Assembly: GCA_029449235.1 (NCBI GenBank)
Contig: JANATG010000010.1
Location: 1,240,001-1,304,000 of the forward strand
Direction: 5' to 3'
DNA: 64,000 nucleotides
Source of the DNA: Linnemannia schmuckeri
Lineage: Eukaryota; Mortierellomycota; Mortierellomycetes; Mortierellales; Mortierellaceae
Numbering within the stretch: the stretch's first letter is position 1; every line of letters starts with the position of its first letter. Shown one piece after another: positions 12,841 through 21,879 of this stretch. Under the pieces are notes generated by a model, which worked only from the letters and a program-made list of their open reading frames with translations, did not search any database and had not been told where the DNA came from. The translations under genes were made by a program, and so were the position numbers.

Positions 12841-13647
12841 AGCAAAGGACACGACAAGGCTTATGGGATGGTCCTGGGAGAGTGGGAATTTGAGAGAAAA
12901 AAAACAAAGGAATCGATGGGAAAGTGAAGATGAGAGAGAGAGAGGCTGGGGAATACCCAGATAGGGATGGCGAATAGAGGGAGGAAGAGGATGGGAAGAC
13001 TAATACTCTATCGCAATTAAACACACCATGTCATTTGTTTTTGTTGTTACCTTTGAAAAGTGAATTGGATCTAAAGCAAAATATGCGGCTAATCGCATTA
13101 GCGTATCCGGATAGTTCCCTCTTTACTTTCCCCTCCCTTCCCTTCCCTTCAGTTCCTTTCCCACAACCCCCAACGCCCCCTCCGCATCAAGGAAGGGCAA
13201 ACAAAAGCAAAACAGACGAGCGAACCCAATAATGAGATCCTGCTTATTTGTTGTTTATTTGCTTTCTCGCGAAAACAATAGCAAAGAAGAGAAAGTCAGC
13301 TCTGGAGCAATGTCGCAATCTTTTGTTTGGTGGGAAAAGGGACGGGGCAACAACTTACCACTTGGAGGTGGACGGCCAAGCGGCCAAAAGTCCAACGCAC
13401 ACATATCATCCAAACTGCTGACAAAGTTTTCAACAACGGACAACAAATAAAACAATATCAGCACCCTCTGCAACAACATCAAACAAAAAAAAAACATTGG
13501 AATGAGTCTGGGAGCTGAATGAGTGATGGGAGTGGCAACCGAGGAGGGCCATGGACCGTCGAGCAGCCATTGGTCCACGCCCTTTTTTTTTGTCTCTGGG
13601 CAAAGAGGATAATCTTGTGCAACAGAGGTCATCGTGTGCAAAAAAAA

Positions 13648-13649
<2 letters not shown>

Positions 13650-13689
<40 letters not shown>
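13650..13689. repeat. 40-nt poly-A tract
   Basis: Forty consecutive A residues directly visible; possibly a retroposition scar, but no upstream gene copy was recognised. Confidence 0.9.
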
Positions 13690-13690
<1 letters not shown>

Positions 13691-14095
13691 AAGCCGATTT
13701 GCAATAGGAGAGGACGGAGTAGCTCAACTCAATTCTTCAATACGCAGGGTCCCTCAAATTTCAACTCCAGGGTCCTATCCAACTAAAAGGGCGACAGGGT
13801 CCATTACCGTGCAGTGAGTGCCTTGCCTTTGGTGGGCAGGCCAGAGCATTGAGGGAGTTTGTTAGTTAGCCGGGTAAGGAAACGATGGCGAAAAACAAAC
13901 AAAGACAAGACAAAACAACGACGAGACAGTCAAAACACGCGCGTCCATTCTATCCCTCTTTGTATTTTACACGCTTGGCGTTGACTTGCGATGGGCAATG
14001 AATGAGAGAGTATCATTAAAAGGGAAATAGAGTTGAGGTGAAGTAGAAGGAGTGTCTTTTCATTTACAATGGTCATTAACATCCTTCATCAAAGG

Positions 14096-14103
14096 TATAA
14101 AAG
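14096..14103 (+). promoter_or_regulatory. TATA box of the carboxypeptidase gene
   Basis: TATAAAAG sits 112 bp upstream of the chosen ATG at 14208, followed by a CT-rich initiator-like stretch (about 14158-14190). The spacing fits a short 5' leader. Confidence 0.6.
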
Positions 14104-14207
14104 GAATGGAAACCTTCTACCAAATAGTTGTTCTTCAGCCTTCTTTTGAAATCGCACATCCTCCCTTACTTCTCTCCCTCCTCTTTCTCACAACAGCTTC
14201 CTCCGCT

Positions 14208-16005
14208 ATGCGTCTTTCCCTCACCCAGATCTCCCTCACGGCTGTCGTTGCCCTGTCGGTCCTGTTCTCGTCCTCGACCGTCACCGTCTCGGCCGCCCCC
14301 GCCATCCGCCCCACCAAGTATGATGGCCACCGTGTCATCCGCATCAACATCCAGAACCAGGCCCAGCTTGATTCTCTGACCGCTCACGAGGAATCCCTCC
14401 AGCTCGACTACTTCACCCACTACAAGGTCGTTGGCGGCAACGTCGATGTTCGCATTGCTCCCGAGCACTTTGCCGAATTCCAGGCCCTCAATCTTGACTA
14501 TAACGTCCAGATCGACAACCTTCAGGCTTCTATTGAGCAGGAGACCCAAGAGAACGATGCCTACCAGGTCAAGTTTGAGAAGGCCCGCAAGTCCAACGCC
14601 CGTACTCCCGGTCAGGTCTTTATCACCGCTGACTGGTTTGCCGGTTACCACACTTATGCTGACCACCAGACCTGGTTGTCGACCCAGATCTCGACTTACC
14701 CCACCATTGCCTCGTCCTTCAGCGCCGGGAAGTCGTTCCAGGGCCGCCCTCAGGCCGGTATCAAGATCGGAAGCGGACCTAACCACGTTGTCTTCCACGG
14801 AACCCAGCACGCACGCGAGTGGTAAGTACAATGACGAATGTAGTGTTCCTCATGTACCTTTTTTTGTTCCTATCTGGTGGCACCTCACAAAGGATATGCA
14901 GTCTGCAGGTACATCTTGTAAAATTTCCACTTAGACCCCTTTTTTAAATTGTTATTTCTTTTTTTCCGCTCAAAAAAAAAAAGGATTACCACCATGGTCA
15001 CAGAGTGGTTGGCTGACCAGCTTTTGAAGGGAACCGATACTCGTGTTGCTGGATACCTCAAGAAGTACACCTTCCACATCATCCCCATCATGAACCCCGA
15101 TGGCTTTGTCATTACCCAGACCTCCAACCGTATGCATCGCAAGAACGCTCAGGTCAACGGTGGCTGCACCGGTACCGACAGTAAGTCCATTTGCTCTTTT
15201 ATTTCTTCTCGAAATCGTGCTTATTCTCCCCATTACAATCTCTTAGGCTGACTTGTTCTTTCCCTTTCAATCTATTTTACCCTCTCCCCCTTTCAGCCAA
15301 CCGCAACTGGAGCAAGGGCTGGGGTACACCTGGTGCTTCGACCAACCCCTGTGCCGATGACTACCGCGGCCCATCTGCCTTCTCTTCCCCCGAAGCTTTG
15401 AACATTGCCAACTACCTCAAGTCCCTCCCCAACGTCGCTCTCTACAGTAAGTGCCTGATTTTCATTAATGATGGATGCGTAAAATATAATCGATCACCAA
15501 ATGAGAGGCGCTAACTCTACATATCATTCATCAAATCACTGTCTTCATGTACAGTGGACATCCACTCCTACAGTCAGCTCATCATGGTAAGCATCAATCT
15601 TGTCGCAATATACAAGCATGCATTCTTTATTTTTTCCTTATCTCTCGATTGCTAATATACCTTCTCTTCTCTTCTATCTCCCTCGAGCAGACCCCTTGGG
15701 GATACTCGGCCACCCCTCCACCAAACTACAACAGCTTCCTGAAGCCCTTGGTCCAGGGAGCCGCCAATGCCCTTGCTTCCGTCAACGGTGTCCGATTCAC
15801 CACCGGTGATATCTACAACACCATCTACCCCGCTTCTGGAAACAGTGCCGATTACGCCTACTCGATCGGCGTGCGTGCTCCATTGGCAGTCGAGCTCCGC
15901 GACACTGGACGTTACGGTTTCCAGTTGCCCGCCGCACAGATCATTCCCAGTGGAAAGGAATACTGGGCTGCCTTTGCCTACATGCTCGACAACTTGGGAG
16001 TTTAA
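14208..16005 (+). CDS. Secreted zinc metallocarboxypeptidase, M14A (carboxypeptidase A-like) proenzyme
   Basis: The enzyme removes C-terminal residues from peptides outside the cell or in the vacuole. Five exons: 14208-14821, 14984-15180, 15297-15446, 15555-15586 and 15691-16005 (435 aa). The start chosen gives a signal peptide (residues 1 to about 30, ending VSAAPA). A propeptide fold follows to about residue 115, then the catalytic domain. Zinc ligands are H201 and E204 (HAREW) and H324 (DIHSYSQL); the substrate carboxylate is held by NRNW (N272, R273); Y377 in TIYPASG matches Tyr248 of bovine enzyme; E399 in VELRDTGRYGF is the catalytic Glu270 equivalent. The residue matching position 255 is Ala384, which points to A-type (hydrophobic) rather than B-type specificity. 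All essential residues are present, so it should be active. Confidence 0.95.
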
Positions 16006-16575
16006 GCCTTTCCCTCATTCTTCAAGCGCGTCCAAAACGCGTCACGCCAAGAAAAAAAAAATAACGCCAAAAAAAAAAAAAATTAACAACAACGCAGCAG
16101 CAGGTTCTGGCTGCATTCTATCACTTTTTTCACTCTGGCAGTGCTAACCACAAAAAAGTGCAAACATCTAGGATCCCTGGTGGATACCATCTTCTTTTTT
16201 TATCTATTTATCTTGTTCATAACATCCTTCCTCCTTTTCTTTTTTTTTTCGGCAGTCATTTGGTCGCTCTTTAGCGAGTCCACATTATTGCATTGCGAAA
16301 TAAAATTATCTCTTCAAAAGTATCTTGTGGTCGTGTTCAACATGCTGGTATCCCTCTCGATGGTTTCCTGATCAATGCAATATCATTGATAGTAATGTAG
16401 TTGTTTGTTTGCTGAGGATGTATGGCAGTAGTATCGCATTTGTACTATTAACAACAAAAAAAAAAGGGAGGAGGTACAAGGAGATGAAGCGATTAGTCGT
16501 TGAATATCAAGTACACGTTAGAACTGTTTTATTTCATAACGTAAATAACACTTCGAACTAAACATCGTGATTTTA
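16006..16575. other. Convergent 3' flanks of the carboxypeptidase and F-box gene A
   Basis: A/T-rich 3'-UTR-like DNA with T and A runs; AATAAAA-like signal ('gaaataaaatt') near 16300. No gene seen. Confidence 0.5.
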
Positions 16576-18768
16576 TTAAAAGTCTACGTATGGTTTGCCA
16601 TAAGAAGCAAGGTGGGTAGGATTGCCAAGGGGGCCAATGTAATAAATGGCATTGTAGTAAAGCGAACGATTGCACTTGATCTCAACACCAGGGCGAATAT
16701 CCTTGATCTCATCCCATAGTGCTTGATCAAGTGCATCGAGATCCTCCTGGTGACGTTGAGTTCGTCGCTTGACTACAGGGACTTGATACCTGTAAAAGGC
16801 GAAGTACTTGAGTGACGGCCAGCAGTACGAGGGATCCACCTTTTCAGTCGGACTTGCATCATTCTCATCCATTTGTCCGTCTGCGTGTCCTGGTCCGCCT
16901 TCTAGTTTGTAGCCCTGACGGAATTGTCGCCATGCCTCCAGATCCTCAACACTGCCGACGCCGTCCATGTCCTCTACAGTCAGCTGTTGGTCGGGGTCCT
17001 TGGCCTTGACATACAATCGATGCATCGCCTGAACGCGACCAGGATCAACCTTGACAAATGTCGTGAGCGACCGTTGTACAAATTGACCGAGTTGGCGGTG
17101 GTATTCCTTATACACAGCCTTTGGTTCCCGAAACCGCGGCAGATCCCAGGTCGATGGCGGCGACTTTTTCATCCATACCAGATCATGCTTGGTAAATCCA
17201 GAGTTGTTTCCTGACGAGATAATGCTGAGCCTCTCTAGGTGATGCAATCTGCTCAACAGACATAGTCCTCCCTCCAATCGCACACATAGATGTTGTTGTT
17301 GGATGACGAGATCCCGGAGTAGAGGGCATATTCTAGAGATGTATCCAAACAGTATCCTGGCGTCTTCTTCGGCATCCTTTTTGTCCTCTCCAAAAGTATA
17401 CAGCTGCAGGGTAACAAGTCGACGACAGGCCCAGATCTGCTTGCTTGTCCATCGTAGCATAGGAGGATAGTAGGGTAATGACGGCAGAACTTGGTAGTTG
17501 CCGTCCGAGTTCTCTTCACCGCCAAGATCCAGAAAGGCCGAATGAAAACGGACAAGGGGTGCCTTGAGATGGAGCAACAGGGGCGAGCTGCACAAAAATC
17601 CATGTAAGATGTGGCTAAAATACAGTGATACGTCGGCAGAGTAAGGTGGCCGTGCAGTAGGATGAATCTCCAGAGTCGTGACATTGTTGACGATCGGTTG
17701 AATCAATGGTGCAATAGTGCGGTGGAGGTCGGTACTGAAAAGGCTCAGCGTGCGTAGTGTAGACCCATCTCGTATTCCCGCATGATTGCCAAGGTCCATG
17801 TCGTTAAGCTGCTTGATGACTCCTTCAGGTGAAGTGAGGTGGATGGGGTGAAAGGTTCCCGAGGGTTGTCCTTTGTCCCATGTCAAAGACGTGAACCCAG
17901 TCCAGTCGCTTCTTGCAAGGCGGTGCCACCGGATAGAGTAGTGAAAGACCTGCAAGGCAGGACACGCCTCGTCAATTAACTGCACAATCCGAGCTCGTAA
18001 AGTCAACACACCGACATGCGTAGAAGTAGAGTTATCCGGACCATAAATCCCGACCAACCGCAAGACCTTCAAGTTAGGTGAGCGAGCAATGACAGCCTCC
18101 AGGGTGGTTTGCTGAATGTACATGTTGGCAATCTCAAACTCTTGTAGTTTCAATACGCCGAGTTCCGCTGTTGGATTGAGAGAGAGTGCTCGGTTTAAAG
18201 TGGAGGTGTTGTGGCCAATGCTAGAGGGCTCTTCTGTCGAAGAGATGTAAAAGTATCGGAGCTCTGGGCAGTGGAGCAACATGATTCCGAGAGGATGAGA
18301 ATTGAGGTTGTTGCCCTGGTGAGCTGTCCACAGGGCTCTTGTTATCCGAATGGTGATGATAAAAAGGCCCAGCTGCGGGAGAAGGGACATGTAGATCCAT
18401 GGTTCGCCTGCGGGGACAGCATCCAGGTGAAGAGTTCGGATCTGTATAGTTGTTCTTGTCATAGAAGTGCGAAGATGTTTTAGAAGCCCCTCTCCCTGAT
18501 ATCTGTCAGAATTGGATTGTTGAGCTATCTTGAGAAGTGTCCTGTTGGGAAGGGTGTCAAGGAACTGTTGTTGCAGGTCTGATTGGTCGGTGAGATGAGC
18601 AAGAGACCATTCGTTTAGCTTTGAGAGGGGTTCGAGGTACAGGCGAGCGAGGGAGAGCCATTGCCTGTTGACGAGGGATATGTTGTGCCGGAGAGAGTAA
18701 GGGTCAAGGAATGCAAAGATGGTGTCGAGGATGTGCGGCAGGTCCAAGGGGGACAGTCGACTGTGCAT
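16576..18768 (-). CDS. F-box-like protein A (F-box/LRR-type)
   Basis: Single exon, 730 aa from ATG 18768 (MHSRLSPLDLPHILDTIF); an ATG 72 nt upstream is in frame but would add only a low-complexity leader. The N-terminus (residues 3-45: LSPLDLPHILDTIFAFLD ... LVNRQW) has the F-box pattern, the Skp1-binding module of SCF ubiquitin ligases. The rest contains irregular leucine-rich segments (LKVLRLVGI, LVTLQLYTF, LHHLERLSII) as in substrate-binding LRR solenoids. It is clearly related to the gene at 21880-24126: RSPNLKVLRLV matches RSPHLRTIRLI, and VEDMDGVGSVEDLEAWR matches VADMEGVGSDADLDAWR. Substrate unknown. Divergent from gene B. Confidence 0.85.
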   Translation of the reverse strand: MHSRLSPLDLPHILDTIFAFLDPYSLRHNISLVNRQWLSLARLYLEPLSKLNEWSLAHLTDQSDLQQQFLDTLPNRTLLKIAQQSNSDRYQGEGLLKHLRTSMTRTTIQIRTLHLDAVPAGEPWIYMSLLPQLGLFIITIRITRALWTAHQGNNLNSHPLGIMLLHCPELRYFYISSTEEPSSIGHNTSTLNRALSLNPTAELGVLKLQEFEIANMYIQQTTLEAVIARSPNLKVLRLVGIYGPDNSTSTHVGVLTLRARIVQLIDEACPALQVFHYSIRWHRLARSDWTGFTSLTWDKGQPSGTFHPIHLTSPEGVIKQLNDMDLGNHAGIRDGSTLRTLSLFSTDLHRTIAPLIQPIVNNVTTLEIHPTARPPYSADVSLYFSHILHGFLCSSPLLLHLKAPLVRFHSAFLDLGGEENSDGNYQVLPSLPYYPPMLRWTSKQIWACRRLVTLQLYTFGEDKKDAEEDARILFGYISRICPLLRDLVIQQQHLCVRLEGGLCLLSRLHHLERLSIISSGNNSGFTKHDLVWMKKSPPSTWDLPRFREPKAVYKEYHRQLGQFVQRSLTTFVKVDPGRVQAMHRLYVKAKDPDQQLTVEDMDGVGSVEDLEAWRQFRQGYKLEGGPGHADGQMDENDASPTEKVDPSYCWPSLKYFAFYRYQVPVVKRRTQRHQEDLDALDQALWDEIKDIRPGVEIKCNRSLYYNAIYYIGPLGNPTHLASYGKPYVDF

Positions 18769-19634
18769 TGCTATTTGTTGGTGGTGAGTGGGGGAGGGTG
18801 TGAAAGGAAAGAAAGAAACGAAACGAGTATGTAGACGCAAGGGAAGAATTAGAAAAAAAAAAAAAAAAGATGCGTACCTGCAAAAGGGTCTGGACTCTCT
18901 GGACCCTATTTAATCACTGATCATCGCATCAGCGAGTATCTATTTACTATGTAAGGGGCACTTGCTCCTTCAGAACAGACATATAGAGAGATGTGCCCCT
19001 TCTTGCCGTTGATCAATTGATTGATATGTCGGCATTTTAGCAAAGAAAAGATCAAGATCGCATGGGCTGCCTGCCAGCATGCTTCCCAGGTCCATACTGC
19101 TTACTTTCCTTTCCTCAAACAGTCTTCTTTCCCGTCACAGCCGCCTTTCACCCCCCTTCCTCGCCTTGTTCACTTCCACACCCTTCCGCATACGCTTATA
19201 CAAACACACTCACTCATTCACTCACTCATTTAACATATAGCAAGTCAAACAAGTCCTACCAGAACATGATGTCCTTACCCTTGTTCTCGCGATAGCCATG
19301 GAGGCGCGGATGGTGGTGGTGAATTGCGTGTCGTCTTTGAACCAATGCGCTGCACCATGCATACCATGCAAGAAAAAAAAAAAACGTTTGTTGCTTCTCA
19401 ATTCAAAGAGTAAACAAGAGTCAGACGACACAGCCCACAGAATACACAGCGATGCGTACTTTGTTGTCTTCCTTCCATACCGTTGTGCTAATAACAAGCG
19501 GAAGCAAATTTGATCTCTTAACCCCTTGCTTCTCCCTTTTCCTTCTTTTTTTTCTTTCTTTGTTTTTTTCTTCCTCTCTTCCCTTCTAGCTTCTCGACAA
19601 CTCGACAGCCCTCCTTCAACACACTTACAGGACG
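18769..19634. promoter_or_regulatory. Divergent intergenic region between F-box genes A and B
   Basis: 866 bp between opposite start codons. There is an A/T stretch near 18850-18870, the partial palindrome GGGTCTGGACTCTCTGGACCC near 18887-18907, CACTCATT repeats near 19208-19230, and a CT-rich tract directly before gene B. No gene seen. Confidence 0.4.
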
Positions 19635-21515
19635 ATGATCGACCGAGTTGGCCTCTATCCCGAGCTGGCAGAGTACATTTCGCCACACCTCACCCAGACA
19701 GACCTTCGCCACTGCGTCAGGGTCTCCAAAGACTGGCACGCCGTCTTTATTCGCCATCTCTGGGAAACATTCTCGGACAACCCATCGGGCGACTGGTTCA
19801 AACTCCTGGAAAGAGCTGTCAAGGAAACGTCAACGGACGGTCAGGACATTGAATGGTTCAAAGACGTCTACAGACGACACATAGGATACATCCGCCACCT
19901 CGAAGTCTGCCATCCGCTCATCATCCACGTCTGCTTAGCCAACGCGTTTCAACTATCGCCGATTCCCAGTGCTTCCTCCTCTCGTTCCGTCGACACGGCT
20001 GCTACTTCGTTGATCACCAGGCTCAAGTCTCTTACCATCAAACTCCACTCGTTCAACATGGACGAGTATTTCCGGAACCAACCACTGGATCTCAGCATTA
20101 CCGACATTCAGGAACAACAATTTTCTTCCGAAGCAATTCTGGCAGACGCATGTTGGCGGCTGGCATTGTGCAACCCCCGACTCGAATCTTTTGATTGCAC
20201 AAAGTTCCGAAGCATCCAGTTACGTATAGCAGAACATCCAACAGCACTGCCGTCCATCACAACCCTGACCATGGAACTGCCTCACGGACGTGTTCCACGG
20301 ATACCCCCTAACGTCACCATATTAAACTCGTCCCTGTTGCGGAAAGAGTCGTTCGACTCAAAGGATCCACCCGGTGTGGTTAACCATACGCTGGAAGAAC
20401 TCTATGTCAAGGACGAGGTGCGCACCGTTGCTCACATCAAGTCGTTGCTGATCCAACTACCTACACTTCGATATCTTCGGCTGAGACGGGTTCATCTCAA
20501 GGAAAACGACGAGGCACCAGCAGTACTAGAGGGAGATACATGGACATCGGATCTGAGGGTGTTGCTCTGTGGACTGTACGAGAGGAAAAGTCCCGAGCTG
20601 GTCAAGATTTTTCCTTGGATGCCGAATCTGGTCGAGTTCCATCATAGCTATGTCTCCTCGCCTTTTACAGCTGCCTTAGCCAAGCATTGCCCTTTGCTGG
20701 AAGTCATTCGAGTGACGTACAAGGGATGCCGATACACACCACGTAACATTTTCGACTCTGTCCACGACCGGGTCTCTATTCTCCTTACCTCATGCACACG
20801 GCTCCGGGTTCTGGATCTCCAGTACGAGACGATCGATGCGCGTCGTATTGCAGATAAGCCGTGGGTGTGTCTTGATCTGGAGATGTTCCGGTGTGGTTTT
20901 ATTGGACTGCCCTATATGCACAAACGCAACGAGCGAGAGGTCAGAGACATTCAGGAACGCGACGAGGAAGCCAAGAGAAAAGGACTACCGGAATTGGAAA
21001 AAACACCTGTGGAAGTTGGACTATTAGACAAAGCAGAGGAGGTAAAGTCGATGCGAAGGGCCGTACTGCAACAGATTTCGGTACTGACATCTCTGAAGCA
21101 TTTGACCCTGAGCAGGGATCTAAAGATTGGGCGGGGTCTCTTTTCAAGGCGCAAGACGTCACTTGCAGTCTACCGATCGGAGCGGGACGGACGAATGTAC
21201 TTTCGGTACAACGATGTTTTGCCAGATACGCTTCACCTTAGACTGGACACGGGACTGGAGCAGCTGGCAAGTTTGAACAAGTTGGAGCTACTTGGATTCG
21301 AGTCGATGGATCACAGGATGGGTGAAGCGGAGATCGAGTGGATCGCAAAGACGTTTCCTGCGCTGAAAGAGATACGTGGACTCGCGATTCATACACAGGT
21401 TGGAGCAGAGCGGGACCCCAAGATGGATGCCTTGCGGGAATTAATGCAGTCTCTCCGGCCTGACATTATCCACGCTGCGAGCTTTACTGGCTATGAACGA
21501 CAAGTCCTCGCTTAA
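19635..21515 (+). CDS. F-box-like protein B (F-box/LRR-type)
   Basis: Single exon, 626 aa from ATG 19635 (MIDRVGLYPELAEYISPHL). The N-terminal segment YPELAEYISPHLTQTDLRHC with VSKDWHAVF is F-box-like. It is followed by EWFKDVYRRHIGYIRHLEVC, a block repeated almost verbatim in the gene at 24388-26589. Leucine-rich segments run to the end (LRYLRLRRVHLKE, LRVLDLQYETID, LKHLTLSRDLKI), and the C-terminus LRELMQSLRPDIIHAAS matches LRELMQRLRPDILHTES in that paralogue. Likely an SCF substrate adaptor by fold; the target is unknown. The next start codon (A') is 365 bp downstream. Confidence 0.85.
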   Translation: MIDRVGLYPELAEYISPHLTQTDLRHCVRVSKDWHAVFIRHLWETFSDNPSGDWFKLLERAVKETSTDGQDIEWFKDVYRRHIGYIRHLEVCHPLIIHVCLANAFQLSPIPSASSSRSVDTAATSLITRLKSLTIKLHSFNMDEYFRNQPLDLSITDIQEQQFSSEAILADACWRLALCNPRLESFDCTKFRSIQLRIAEHPTALPSITTLTMELPHGRVPRIPPNVTILNSSLLRKESFDSKDPPGVVNHTLEELYVKDEVRTVAHIKSLLIQLPTLRYLRLRRVHLKENDEAPAVLEGDTWTSDLRVLLCGLYERKSPELVKIFPWMPNLVEFHHSYVSSPFTAALAKHCPLLEVIRVTYKGCRYTPRNIFDSVHDRVSILLTSCTRLRVLDLQYETIDARRIADKPWVCLDLEMFRCGFIGLPYMHKRNEREVRDIQERDEEAKRKGLPELEKTPVEVGLLDKAEEVKSMRRAVLQQISVLTSLKHLTLSRDLKIGRGLFSRRKTSLAVYRSERDGRMYFRYNDVLPDTLHLRLDTGLEQLASLNKLELLGFESMDHRMGEAEIEWIAKTFPALKEIRGLAIHTQVGAERDPKMDALRELMQSLRPDIIHAASFTGYERQVLA

Positions 21516-21879
21516 AGTAATAAAGTATCGATATTGACGTTTGTATGACTACTTACTCCTTGAACAAGAAGAAGGCGTGTGACAAGGGCACAGCCAAATC
21601 CAGGCACATTCACAGGGAGAGAGAAAGTGAAATGAGACCAATGTACCCCCTTCTTTTGAACTCCCTGAAGCAAAGTTCAATAACCACCAAACAGACAAAA
21701 GGAGACAGGGAAAGAGAGAGAGGGTCGAGTGAGTGAGTGCCAAAACGGCCATTCTCGTTCAAACTCTGATGTCGTCCCTTCTCCGTTTCATTCATTTTTA
21801 GTCTTTTTCTTCTTCTTCCTCTTTTGTTCCTTTTCGACATCGTCCTTTGTCCATTGACATCCAATTCGCCCTTGCCCCG
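21516..21879. other. Short intergenic stretch between F-box genes B and A'
   Basis: Contains GA-rich sequence (21617-21740) and a CT-rich leader before the next ATG. An in-frame TTG upstream of ATG 21880 is not a credible start. Nothing else seen. Confidence 0.5.

Larger units (their letters stand above)
10984..14207. other. Long intergenic stretch upstream of the carboxypeptidase gene
   Basis: No supported gene in 3.2 kb. It holds CT-rich tracts (11810-12150), an imperfect AAC-trinucleotide repeat at about 12802-12840, a 40-nt A-run at 13650-13689, and the motif CAGGGTCC three times at 13745, 13768 and 13795. The open frames across 12.0-13.0 kb are low-complexity Ser/Phe/Arg/Thr products without domains. 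A Lys-rich 99-codon ATG frame on the minus strand (11571-11272) is too weak to call. Confidence 0.5.

Noticed and set aside
12038..12893. Overlapping long open frames on both strands in the 12-13 kb stretch
   Set aside because: Products are Phe/Ser/Lys/Thr low-complexity from CT tracts and the AAC repeat.
13650..13689. Poly-A tract as the tail of a retroposed gene copy
   Set aside because: No coding or repeat remnant was recognised upstream, so it is listed only as a homopolymer.
13721..13790. Possible tRNA-like stretch (GGACGGAGTAGCTCAACTC...)
   Set aside because: No pairing acceptor stem or GGTTCGA-type T arm could be drawn; no tRNA called anywhere in the window.
14166..14831. 221-codon frame antisense to the carboxypeptidase
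   Set aside because: It mirrors the codon bias of the real gene and has no domain.
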